Assembly (NCBI RefSeq): GCF_007992495.1
Contig: NZ_BKAJ01000007.1
Span: 1-43,037, forward strand
Origin: Reyranella soli
Lineage (GTDB): Bacteria > Pseudomonadota > Alphaproteobacteria > Reyranellales > Reyranellaceae
Reading direction: 5' to 3'
Length of the DNA stretch: 43,037 bases
A program made the translations under genes and the position numbers. A model generated the notes under the pieces. The model was not told the origin of the DNA and did not search any database. It saw only the letters and a program-made list of their open reading frames with translations. This document shows, in pieces, positions 32,943 through 40,388 of the stretch (its first letter is position 1; each line of letters opens with the position of its first letter).

Positions 32943-33777
32943 CAGCGCGCTCAGCGAGGGCAGGGCCGTGCGCTGGATGCTGGTCGCGCTCGCCGTCGGC
33001 TTCCTGGCGCTGTTCCTGGTGCTGCCGCTGCTCGCGGTGTTCTCGGAAGCGCTGCGCCGCGGCGTCGATGCCTTCCTGGCCGCCTTCACGGAGCCCGACA
33101 CCCAGGCCGCCATCGGCCTCACCCTGCTGGTCGCGGCCATCGCCGTGCCGCTCAACCTGGTCTTCGGCGTCGCTGCCGCCTGGGCGGTCGCCAAGTTCGA
33201 GTTCGCCGGCAAGAGCCTGCTGGTGACGCTGATCGACCTGCCGTTCTCGGTGTCGCCGGTCGTCTCCGGCCTGGTCTACGTCCTGCTGTTCGGCGCCAAG
33301 GGCCTTTTAGGCCCGCTGATGGACGACTGGCAGTTCAAGATCATCTTCGCCGTGCCGGGCATCGTGCTGGCGACGATCTTCGTCACCTTCCCCTTCATCG
33401 CCCGCGAGCTGATCCCGCTGATGCAGGAGCAGGGCACGGCGGAGGAGGAGGCGGCGCTGACGCTCGGCGCCTCGGGCTGGCGCACCTTCCTCACCGTCAC
33501 CCTGCCCAACGTGCGTTGGGCGCTGCTCTACGGCGTGCTGCTCTGCAACGCACGCGCCATGGGCGAATTCGGCGCGGTCTCGGTCGTGTCCGGGCACATC
33601 CGCGGATTGACCAACACCATGCCGCTCCACGTGGAGATCCTTTACAATGAGTACAACTTCGTCGCTGCTTTCGCCGTCGCCTCGCTTCTGGCGGGACTCG
33701 CCCTCGTCACCCTGGGCGCAAAGTCCATCCTCGAATGGCGATACGGAGACAGCCTCGCCCGCGTCCACCGGCACTGA
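32935..33777 (+). CDS. cysW: Sulfate ABC importer permease CysW
   Basis: Partner permease of 280 aa. Characteristic pieces are [23 protein letters not shown], the EAA loop [24 protein letters not shown], and [20 protein letters not shown], followed by [21 protein letters not shown]. The ATG at 32935 lies within the last codons of cysT. The last 131 bases are overlapped in another frame by the only available start of cysA. Confidence 0.95.
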   Translation: MRSSALSEGRAVRWMLVALAVGFLALFLVLPLLAVFSEALRRGVDAFLAAFTEPDTQAAIGLTLLVAAIAVPLNLVFGVAAAWAVAKFEFAGKSLLVTLIDLPFSVSPVVSGLVYVLLFGAKGLLGPLMDDWQFKIIFAVPGIVLATIFVTFPFIARELIPLMQEQGTAEEEAALTLGASGWRTFLTVTLPNVRWALLYGVLLCNARAMGEFGAVSVVSGHIRGLTNTMPLHVEILYNEYNFVAAFAVASLLAGLALVTLGAKSILEWRYGDSLARVHRH

Positions 33778-34828
33778 CAAGTCGACAGCCATCGCCATCC
33801 GCGCCGAGGGGCTGGCGAAGTCCTTCGACGGCACGGTGGCGATCGAGCACGTCGACCTCGCGGTGCAGCCCGGCGAGCTTCTGGCGCTGCTCGGCCCCTC
33901 GGGCTCGGGCAAGACGACGTTCCTGCGCCTGATCGCGGGGCTCGAAGCGCCGACTGCCGGCCGCATCCTGTTCGGCGAAGAGGATGCGACCAGGCTCGCC
34001 GTCCGTGACCGCCGTGTCGGCTTCGTGTTCCAGCACTACGCGCTATTCCGCCATCTCACTGTCGCCGAGAACATCGCCTACGGCCTCAGGGTGAGGCCGC
34101 GCCGCACGCGGCCACGCGACAAGGAGATCCGCCAGCGCGTCGCCGATCTCCTGGACCTGGTGCAATTGCGTGGCCTCGACAAGCGCCATCCGGCCCAGCT
34201 CTCGGGCGGCCAGCGCCAGCGCGTAGCGCTGGCCCGTGCGCTCGCCGTCGAGCCGCGCGTGCTGCTGCTCGACGAGCCGTTCGGGGCGCTCGACGCCAAG
34301 GTGCGCCGCGACCTCAGGCGCTGGCTGCGCGAGGTCCACGACCGTACCGGCCACACCACCCTGTTCGTGACCCACGACCAGGAGGAGGCGCTCGAGCTCG
34401 CCGACCGCGTCGCCATCTTCAACCGCGGCGCCGTCGAACAGGTCGGCACGCCGGACGACGTCCTGGACCGGCCGGCCACGGCCTTCGTCGCAGGCTTCGT
34501 CGGCGAGGCCGTGCGCCTGCCGGTCGATGCCGCGGGCTCGTGGATCCGCATCGGCCCACACCAGGTGCGCACGCCCGAGGAGAACGTCGCGGGACCGGCC
34601 GAGCTCTTCGTGCGGCCGCGCGATCTCGTCATCGCCCGGCCAGGGGCCGACGCCATTCCGGCGCGGGTGATCTGCGTCCGCCGCTCGGGCACGTCGCGCC
34701 GCGCCGAGCTGTCGCTCAGCGACGATCTGCCGACGGTCGAGATCGAGCTGGCGGACGGCCGGACCGTCAGGCGCGGTGACGTGCTGCCGGTCGTGCTGGC
34801 GACCGTGCGCCTGTTCACCTCGCGTTAG
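33647..34828 (+). CDS. cysA: Sulfate/thiosulfate ABC importer ATPase
   Basis: ATPase of the sulfate importer, with Walker [10 protein letters not shown], signature [15 protein letters not shown], Walker [21 protein letters not shown], and the TOBE-like C-terminal domain ([13 protein letters not shown]). The conserved domain begins at [12 protein letters not shown], about residue 50. No ATG, GTG or TTG lies in frame between 33647 and that point, so the start is the ATG at 33647, 131 bases inside cysW, with GGAG 11 bases upstream. That adds about 48 Ser/Pro-rich residues. A non-standard start (for example ATC near 33797) is the alternative. Ten bases separate it from cysH. Confidence 0.9.
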   Translation: MSTTSSLLSPSPRFWRDSPSSPWAQSPSSNGDTETASPASTGTDKSTAIAIRAEGLAKSFDGTVAIEHVDLAVQPGELLALLGPSGSGKTTFLRLIAGLEAPTAGRILFGEEDATRLAVRDRRVGFVFQHYALFRHLTVAENIAYGLRVRPRRTRPRDKEIRQRVADLLDLVQLRGLDKRHPAQLSGGQRQRVALARALAVEPRVLLLDEPFGALDAKVRRDLRRWLREVHDRTGHTTLFVTHDQEEALELADRVAIFNRGAVEQVGTPDDVLDRPATAFVAGFVGEAVRLPVDAAGSWIRIGPHQVRTPEENVAGPAELFVRPRDLVIARPGADAIPARVICVRRSGTSRRAELSLSDDLPTVEIELADGRTVRRGDVLPVVLATVRLFTSR

Positions 34829-34837
34829 GAGCAGGCG

Positions 34838-35554
34838 ATGCCCATCCCGACAGACCTCGTCCTCGACCTGCAGCGGCGTCTCGGCTACGCACCGCCCGAG
34901 CGGATCCTGTCGACGGCCTTGCGCGAGGCGTTTCCCGGCCGTATCGCCGTCGTCTCCTCGTTCGGCGCGGAATCGGCGGTGCTGCTGCATCTCGTCGCCG
35001 CCATCGATCCGACCACGCCCGTCCTGTTCGTCGATACCGGCCGGCATTTTCCCGAGACGCTGGCGTATCGCAATCGATTGGCGGCCCATCTCGGCCTCAG
35101 CGGCGTGCGCAGCGTTGGTCCGACAGCGCAGGAGGTGGCGCGGCTCGATGCCGATCTCAGCCGCGCGACCTGGGATCCCGATGGCTGCTGCGCCTTCCGC
35201 AAGACAGCGCCGTTGCAGCGCGCGCTGGCGGGCTACGACGCCTGGGTCAGCGGCCGCAAGCGCTTCCAGGCATCGACGCGCTTCGACCTGCCGGTGTTCG
35301 AGACCGACGATACGCACGTCAAGGTCAATCCGCTGGCCAGCTGGAGCGTCAACGACATCGCGACCTATGTCGCCAGGCACCGGCTGCCGCCGCATCCACT
35401 GCTGGCGCAGGGCTATCTCTCGATCGGCTGCGCGCCCTGCACGTCGATCGTGGCATCGGGAGAGGATCCGCGCGCCGGCCGCTGGCGCGGATTCGAGAAG
35501 ACCGAATGCGGCATTCATCTACCCACCCCGACAGAAAAGCAGAGCAACCCATGA
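34838..35554 (+). CDS. cysH: Adenylyl-sulfate (APS) reductase, 4Fe-4S type
   Basis: Reduces APS to sulfite with thioredoxin. The 238-aa protein has the PP-loop region [15 protein letters not shown] and [13 protein letters not shown]. Cys117-Cys118 in [12 protein letters not shown] and Cys198-x2-Cys201 in GCAPCTS form the CC...CxxC set that binds a 4Fe-4S cluster and marks APS rather than PAPS specificity. The catalytic Cys224 is in the C-terminal ECGIH. Hence the APS kinase part of CysNC is not needed for this route. The ATG at 34838 has AGGAG upstream. It overlaps cysD by ATGA. Confidence 0.93.
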   Translation: MPIPTDLVLDLQRRLGYAPPERILSTALREAFPGRIAVVSSFGAESAVLLHLVAAIDPTTPVLFVDTGRHFPETLAYRNRLAAHLGLSGVRSVGPTAQEVARLDADLSRATWDPDGCCAFRKTAPLQRALAGYDAWVSGRKRFQASTRFDLPVFETDDTHVKVNPLASWSVNDIATYVARHRLPPHPLLAQGYLSIGCAPCTSIVASGEDPRAGRWRGFEKTECGIHLPTPTEKQSNP

Positions 35555-36510
35555 GCCCGCCAGTCGCCGCCGCCCGCGCGGCCAAAAAGAAACAGCCGAT
35601 CTCCACGCCCATCCTGTCGCCGCATCTGCAGCGGTTGGAGGACGAGGCGATCCACATTCTGCGCGAGGTCGTGGCCGAGTTCCGTCGACCGGTGATGCTC
35701 TATTCGGTGGGCAAGGATTCGAGCGTCATGCTGCACCTGGCGCGCAAGGCCTTCTTCCCAGCGCCGCCGCCGTTCCCGTTCCTGCACATCGCCTCGGGCT
35801 GGGATTTCCGCGCCTTGGTCGAGCATCGCGATCGCATGGCCGCACAGTACGGGCTCGAACTTCTGGTGCATGCCAACGAGCAGGCCGCTCGCGACGGGAT
35901 CAATCCCTTCGAGACCGAGACCGGCGAGTACTCGCGGCTGATGCTGACCGAGGCGCTCAAGGAGGCGCTCGACATCCACCGCTTCGATGCCGCCTTCGGC
36001 GGCGGCCGCCGAGACGAGGAGAAGGCGCGGGCCAAGGAGCGCATCTTCTCGCACCGCGCCGCCGGCCATGTCTGGGACCCGCGCAACCAGCGGCCCGAGC
36101 TGTGGCGGCTGTTCAACACCCGGCTCGCCGACGGCGACACGATGCGCGTCTTCCCGCTGTCGAACTGGACCGAGCTCGACGTCTGGACCTACATCCAGGC
36201 CGAATCGATCCCGATCGTGCCGCTCTATCTCGCCGCCGAACGCTGGGTGGTCGAGCGCGACGGCAACCTGATCGCCGTCGACGACGAGCGCATGCGCTTC
36301 CTCGACGGCGAGACGACGGTGAAGCGCCGTGTGCGCTTCCGCACGCTGGGCTGCTGGCCGCTCACTGGCGCCATCGCCTCGGCGGCGATGGACGTCGATG
36401 GCGTGATCGCCGAGCTTTTGGATGCGCGCTCGTCGGAACGCCAAGGCCGCCTGGTCGATGGCGCCCTGCAGGCCTCCATGGAACGCAAGAAGAGGGAGGG
36501 ATACTTCTGA
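35551..36510 (+). CDS. cysD: Sulfate adenylyltransferase small subunit
   Basis: Catalytic subunit that makes APS from sulfate and ATP, in complex with CysN. The PP-loop [61 protein letters not shown] and [11 protein letters not shown] are all standard, as is the terminal ERKKREGYF. One oddity is [10 protein letters not shown] where, from memory, family members usually read LHVDTxWKFR, so a conserved Asp is Ala and a Lys is Asp. The ATG at 35551 overlaps the cysH stop (ATGA); an upstream in-frame ATG at 35506 would add 15 residues inside cysH. It overlaps cysNC by 1 base. Confidence 0.94.
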   Translation: MSPPVAAARAAKKKQPISTPILSPHLQRLEDEAIHILREVVAEFRRPVMLYSVGKDSSVMLHLARKAFFPAPPPFPFLHIASGWDFRALVEHRDRMAAQYGLELLVHANEQAARDGINPFETETGEYSRLMLTEALKEALDIHRFDAAFGGGRRDEEKARAKERIFSHRAAGHVWDPRNQRPELWRLFNTRLADGDTMRVFPLSNWTELDVWTYIQAESIPIVPLYLAAERWVVERDGNLIAVDDERMRFLDGETTVKRRVRFRTLGCWPLTGAIASAAMDVDGVIAELLDARSSERQGRLVDGALQASMERKKREGYF

Positions 36511-38423
36511 TGCCCGACACGCTTGTACCCCCGGCGAACGATGCCCTGCCGCTGGCGATCCGCAGCGAGTTGCGCTTTCTCACCTGCGGCTCGGTCGACG
36601 ACGGCAAGTCGACGCTGATCGGGCGGCTGATCAGCGATGCGGCGGGCCTGCACGACGACCAGATCGCCTCGCTGCGCGACGATTCGCGGCGCTTCGGCAC
36701 GACCGAGGACGAGTTCGACTTCGCCCTGCTGCTCGACGGGCTGGAGGCCGAGCGCGAGCAGGGCATCACCATCGACGTCGCCTATCGCTTCTTCTCGACC
36801 GCCAAGCGCGCCTTCGTCGTCGCCGACACGCCGGGCCACCAGCAATACACGCGCAACATGGCGACCGGCGCCTCCAACGCCGAGCTCGCCATCCTGCTGG
36901 TCGATGCGCGCAAGGGCCTGGTCGAGCAGACGCGCCGGCACGCCGCCATCGTCTCGCTGCTCGGCATCCGCCATGTCGTGCTGGCGGTGAACAAGATCGA
37001 CCTGGTCGAGTTCTCCGAGGCGCGCTTTCGCGAGATCGAGGCGGCATTCACGGCGTTCGCGGCACCACTTGCCTTCCATTCCGTCGTGGCCATCCCCTTG
37101 TCGGCCCGGCTCGGCGACAACGTCGCCGTGCGCAGCGGGCGCACGCCCTGGTATGCCGGGCCGGCATTGCTGGCCCATCTCGAGACGGTCGAGACCGATC
37201 TCGATGCTGCCGAGGCCGCGCTGCGCTTTCCGGTGCAGTGGGTCAATCGCCCCGACGGCGAGTTCCGCGGCTTCTCAGGCACCGTCGCGTCGGGGCGTGT
37301 CGCCGTCGGCGATCCGATCGTCGTATCGGGCTCCGGCCGCATCAGCAGCGTGGCGCGCATCGTGAGCTTCGACGGCGACCTGCCGTCGGTCACTGCCGGC
37401 CGGTCGGTGACGCTGACCTTGGCCGACGAGGTCGACGTCATCCGTGGCGACGTTTTGGCCGATCCCAAGCAGCGGCCGACGGTGGCGCGCCGCTTCGCCG
37501 CCGACCTGGTATGGATGGATGAGACGGCGGCGACGCCGGGCAAGCGCTTTCTTCTCAAGATCGGTACGGCGACCGTGCCCGCCACCCTTGGCCGCATCGC
37601 CGACACGCTCGATGTCGAATCGCTGACGCGCACGCCGGCGGAATCCCTGGTCCTCAACGCCATCGGCCGTGTCGAGATCGAAGCGGCCCAGGCGGTGGCC
37701 TTCGACGCCTATGCGGAGAATCGCCAGACCGGCGCCTTCATCCTGATCGACCGATCGACGCTGCGCACGGCGGCGGCCGGCATGGTGGTCGAAGGCCTCG
37801 ACGGCGCGCGCAATGTCCACCGCCATGCGGAGACGGTGACGCCGGCTTTGCGTGCCGAAGCCAAGGCGCAATCGCCTCTGGTCGTGTGGCTGACCGGCCT
37901 GCCGGGCTCGGGCAAGTCGACCATCGCCAACATCGTCGAGAGCAAGCTGGCGGCGCTCGGCCGCCAGACCATGCTGCTCGACGGCGACAACCTGCGGCAG
38001 GGGCTGAACGCCGATCTCGGCTTCGACGCCGCAGGCCGCTCGGAGAATGTCCGTCGCGTGGCCGAGGTCGCCAAGCTGATGGCCGACGCCGGCCTGATCA
38101 CGCTGGTCGCTCTGGTCTCGCCGTTCCGCGCCGATCGCACGCGTGCCGCCGCGCTCCTGCCCGAAGGGCGCTTCGTTGAAGTCTTCGTCGACACACCATT
38201 GGAAGTCTGCCGGCGTCGCGATCCCAAGGGACTGTACGAGAAGGCCGACCGCGGCAAGGTGCTGAACCTGACCGGGCGCGATCAACCCTACGAGGCGCCG
38301 GAGGCGCCGGACCTGGTGCTGCGCACGGTGGAGCTGACGGCGGAGCAGGCGGCCGATCGCATCGTCGAGCTGGTCATGCGTCGCGCAGGCTACGGAACGT
38401 CACCGAATAGCGCAGTGCACTGA
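36510..38423 (+). CDS. cysNC: Bifunctional sulfate adenylyltransferase large subunit / APS kinase
   Basis: A fusion of 637 aa. Residues about 20-430 are the CysN GTPase, with P-loop GSVDDGKSTLIG, switch DTPGHQQYTRNM and NKIDLV, plus the EF-Tu-like beta domains. Residues about 448-637 are the CysC APS kinase, with P-loop GLPGSGKST, DGDNLRQGLNADLGF and DPKGLYEKADRG. The GTPase drives APS formation by CysD, and the kinase makes PAPS. The ATG at 36510 overlaps the cysD stop (TGATG); the frame is open upstream to 34776 but is antisense-like there. The stop lies 50 bases inside the convergent alkB-like gene. PAPS from this enzyme probably serves sulfotransferases, since the reductase is APS type. 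Confidence 0.94.
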   Translation: MPDTLVPPANDALPLAIRSELRFLTCGSVDDGKSTLIGRLISDAAGLHDDQIASLRDDSRRFGTTEDEFDFALLLDGLEAEREQGITIDVAYRFFSTAKRAFVVADTPGHQQYTRNMATGASNAELAILLVDARKGLVEQTRRHAAIVSLLGIRHVVLAVNKIDLVEFSEARFREIEAAFTAFAAPLAFHSVVAIPLSARLGDNVAVRSGRTPWYAGPALLAHLETVETDLDAAEAALRFPVQWVNRPDGEFRGFSGTVASGRVAVGDPIVVSGSGRISSVARIVSFDGDLPSVTAGRSVTLTLADEVDVIRGDVLADPKQRPTVARRFAADLVWMDETAATPGKRFLLKIGTATVPATLGRIADTLDVESLTRTPAESLVLNAIGRVEIEAAQAVAFDAYAENRQTGAFILIDRSTLRTAAAGMVVEGLDGARNVHRHAETVTPALRAEAKAQSPLVVWLTGLPGSGKSTIANIVESKLAALGRQTMLLDGDNLRQGLNADLGFDAAGRSENVRRVAEVAKLMADAGLITLVALVSPFRADRTRAAALLPEGRFVEVFVDTPLEVCRRRDPKGLYEKADRGKVLNLTGRDQPYEAPEAPDLVLRTVELTAEQAADRIVELVMRRAGYGTSPNSAVH

Positions 38424-38955
38424 GCGGCGGGATGCTGTGTTCCCAGTCGTTGCGGGCCGCGCCGCTGAGGACATAGGCCGATCTCGGCATCACCTCGAGC
38501 GAGCGCCGCTCCCAGCTGTCGCGCAGGCGCCGGCGGAAGCGCAGGAGGCAGGGGGCCAGGAAGGAGATCGCCACGATCTCCTCGAACATCGGCTTGTCGC
38601 GATGCCAGCCGATCGGCGCACCCGGCCCGTATTCGGTGACCAGGACCTGTTGCAGGCTTCCGGCAGCGAGCCCGACAACATCCGCCGCACGCTGGCGCAG
38701 GGGCAGGAGAATCTCCGGTATGTCCGCCGACGGACGGATCTGTCGTCCGGCATAGTCGTAGCGCCAGCCGAACGACACGATCCGGCGGCGCCCCAGGAAG
38801 CCGTGGAATTCGAACGGCGCCAAGGGCAGCTGCGCGAACCACGCGGCGAAGTGCCGTTCCTCGTCAGTCGAGATGACCTCCTGGCGATAGTCGAAGCCCT
38901 CCGGCATCGCCGGCTCGCCGGAGAACAAGTCGGCTTGTCGCTGCGCCTTGGCCAT
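38374..38955 (-). CDS. AlkB-like 2-oxoglutarate/Fe(II) dioxygenase
   Basis: A 193-aa oxygenase of the AlkB family, which removes alkyl groups from nucleic acid bases. The iron ligands H118 and D120 in GWHRDKP and H173 in WEHSIPP are present, as is the 2-oxoglutarate-binding R182-x5-R188 in RYSVTFR. The N-terminus MAKAQRQADLFSGE resembles the DUF-type short AlkB homologues of alphaproteobacteria rather than E. coli AlkB. The ATG at 38955 is preferred; a TTG at 38964 adds three residues. Its 3' end overlaps the end of cysNC by 50 bases, tail to tail. A role in alkylation repair is likely but unproven. Confidence 0.88.
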   Translation of the reverse strand: MAKAQRQADLFSGEPAMPEGFDYRQEVISTDEERHFAAWFAQLPLAPFEFHGFLGRRRIVSFGWRYDYAGRQIRPSADIPEILLPLRQRAADVVGLAAGSLQQVLVTEYGPGAPIGWHRDKPMFEEIVAISFLAPCLLRFRRRLRDSWERRSLEVMPRSAYVLSGAARNDWEHSIPPLSALRYSVTFRSLRDA

Positions 38956-38977
38956 GACGGTCAACAGGTCGATGCGC

Positions 38978-39934
38978 TCAGGGTTGCTTCACGCCGGCCG
39001 CGGCCATCACGGCGTCGGTGTCGGTTAGCCAGACCAGCGGCTGCTCCTTCAGCGCCTCGAGCACGCGGCGGAAAGCGGCGGCGCCCGACGGCGTGCCCAT
39101 GACGAAAGGGTGTACGCCGATCGCCACGACCGTGGCCGGCCGGTCAGTGTCGCCGTCGGCCTCGCGGGCGAGCTCGTCGACATAGTCGATCCACTGACGC
39201 TCGAAATCGACCGGCTCCTTCTGGCGGCCGAGATACTGGCCCATGTCGACGGTCTGGGTCGGGTAGGGGATCAGCACCAGCGGGCCGGCCGGCGTCATCA
39301 GCCGCGACAGCACCTCGGAGTCCATGCCGTCGAGCGAATAGCGGATGCCTTCGCCGACGGTCGCGGCGAAGGTGTCGACGTTGGGCGTGACACTGGGGCT
39401 CGACCAGCCGCGTGGGCGGGCGCCGGTATCCTTCTCGATCAGGTCGAGCACGCGTTTGATATAGGCCTTCTGTGCCTCCAGGCCCTTGTCGAGCGGCAGC
39501 TCCTCGGTCGAGTTGTTCATGCCATGGCCCAGGATCGGCGCCTTGGGCACCGACGCCCGGAACGTCTTCCACGTCTCCGGATGCTGCCCGGGGAACTGGG
39601 CGTTGAGGGCGATCGTAATCGGCACGTCCTGTTCCTTGAACAGCCGGCCCACGCGCGGCACGCCCCAGTGGATGGCGTACTGGCGGAACGATTCGTTCAA
39701 CACGTCTGGATTGGTGCCCACCTTGTCCGGCCGGAACACCGGCCCGTGGCCGCGACCCCATACCTCGACATAGAGCACGAAGCAGACCGCGACCTTCTTG
39801 CCGCCCGGCCAGGCCTTGATCGGCATCGCCTCGCGTGGAGCCCCGGTGATCCAATCCTGGGTGGTCTGGCTGGAGGAAGGGGAAGCCCAGGCGAGCAGCG
39901 CGAGCAGGGAAAGGAGCAGGGTTGTGGCGCGCAT
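38978..39934 (-). CDS. Secreted polysaccharide deacetylase family protein, atypical active site
   Basis: A 318-aa protein with a clear Sec signal (MRATTLLLSLLALLAWASPSSSQ) followed by a NodB-like barrel: KKVAVCFVLYVEVWGRGHG, VPITIALNAQFP, LGHGMNNSTEELPLDKG, RPRGWSSPSVTPNVDTFAATVGEGIRYSLDG, and a final THPF-like GVHPFVMGTPSG. The usual TFDDG and HSxxH metal-binding motifs are replaced by YVEVW and HGMNN. This recalls the PuuE/allantoinase-like branch, so amide or ureide hydrolysis is as plausible as sugar deacetylation. The ATG at 39934 starts the signal peptide. It is 22 bases upstream of the alkB-like gene on the same strand. Confidence 0.82.
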   Translation of the reverse strand: MRATTLLLSLLALLAWASPSSSQTTQDWITGAPREAMPIKAWPGGKKVAVCFVLYVEVWGRGHGPVFRPDKVGTNPDVLNESFRQYAIHWGVPRVGRLFKEQDVPITIALNAQFPGQHPETWKTFRASVPKAPILGHGMNNSTEELPLDKGLEAQKAYIKRVLDLIEKDTGARPRGWSSPSVTPNVDTFAATVGEGIRYSLDGMDSEVLSRLMTPAGPLVLIPYPTQTVDMGQYLGRQKEPVDFERQWIDYVDELAREADGDTDRPATVVAIGVHPFVMGTPSGAAAFRRVLEALKEQPLVWLTDTDAVMAAAGVKQP

Positions 39935-39953
39935 GATCCAGGCCAATAGCACG

Positions 39954-40199
39954 TCATCGCAGCTTGCGCGCATGCTCGGCCAAGCGGCCAGTCCAGCGGC
40001 GCTGCTTGCCGATGCTGGGCAGCCCCACCGACCCGCACTGATCGCAGCGGAAGCGGGCGCCGGCAATGCGCCGGTTGCGCAGCCCGGGGGCATTCCCGTC
40101 AATCGTCCGGCGGTGCCCACAGTTGGGGCAGGTGACCTCGATGGCAAGCTCGTCCCGCGCGAGGTCGCCGAAGGTCGTATGGGAGGTGGCCAGGGCCAT
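39954..40199 (-). CDS. Small zinc-ribbon protein (81 aa)
   Basis: A conserved small protein with two CxxC knuckles: C24-P-N-C27 in VTCPNCGHRRTIDG and C52-D-Q-C55 in RFRCDQCGSVG. This is a typical four-Cys zinc ribbon of about 30 residues. The remainder is basic (RRWTGRLAEHARKLR). It may bind nucleic acid or act as an accessory protein, and no function is known to me. The ATG at 40199 is used; the frame is open further upstream but looks non-coding. It lies 19 bases upstream of the deacetylase-like gene on the same strand, so the two may be co-transcribed, with AlkB following. Confidence 0.75.
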   Translation of the reverse strand: MALATSHTTFGDLARDELAIEVTCPNCGHRRTIDGNAPGLRNRRIAGARFRCDQCGSVGLPSIGKQRRWTGRLAEHARKLR

Positions 40200-40388
40200 T
40201 TGCAGCCTAGGTGGGGTGCCGGCGGGCCCCCCGCAATGACGGCGAAGTCCCGTTAATGACGGGAAAGTTGGTCCACTTTGGACCCTATTGCGCGTGACGA
40301 AAAGCGACCGCGTCCCTACGGAATCGACCCTCGGGAGGGAAGTGCAACGCAGCCGGGGCCGCAAGGGCGCGCGGCCGTGGGGTGATTC

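Noticed and set aside
34776..36509. Upstream extension of the cysNC frame
   Set aside because: The frame is open through cysH and cysD, but its translation there is Arg/Ser/Pro-rich noise. The CysN family start coincides with the ATG at 36510, which overlaps the cysD stop.
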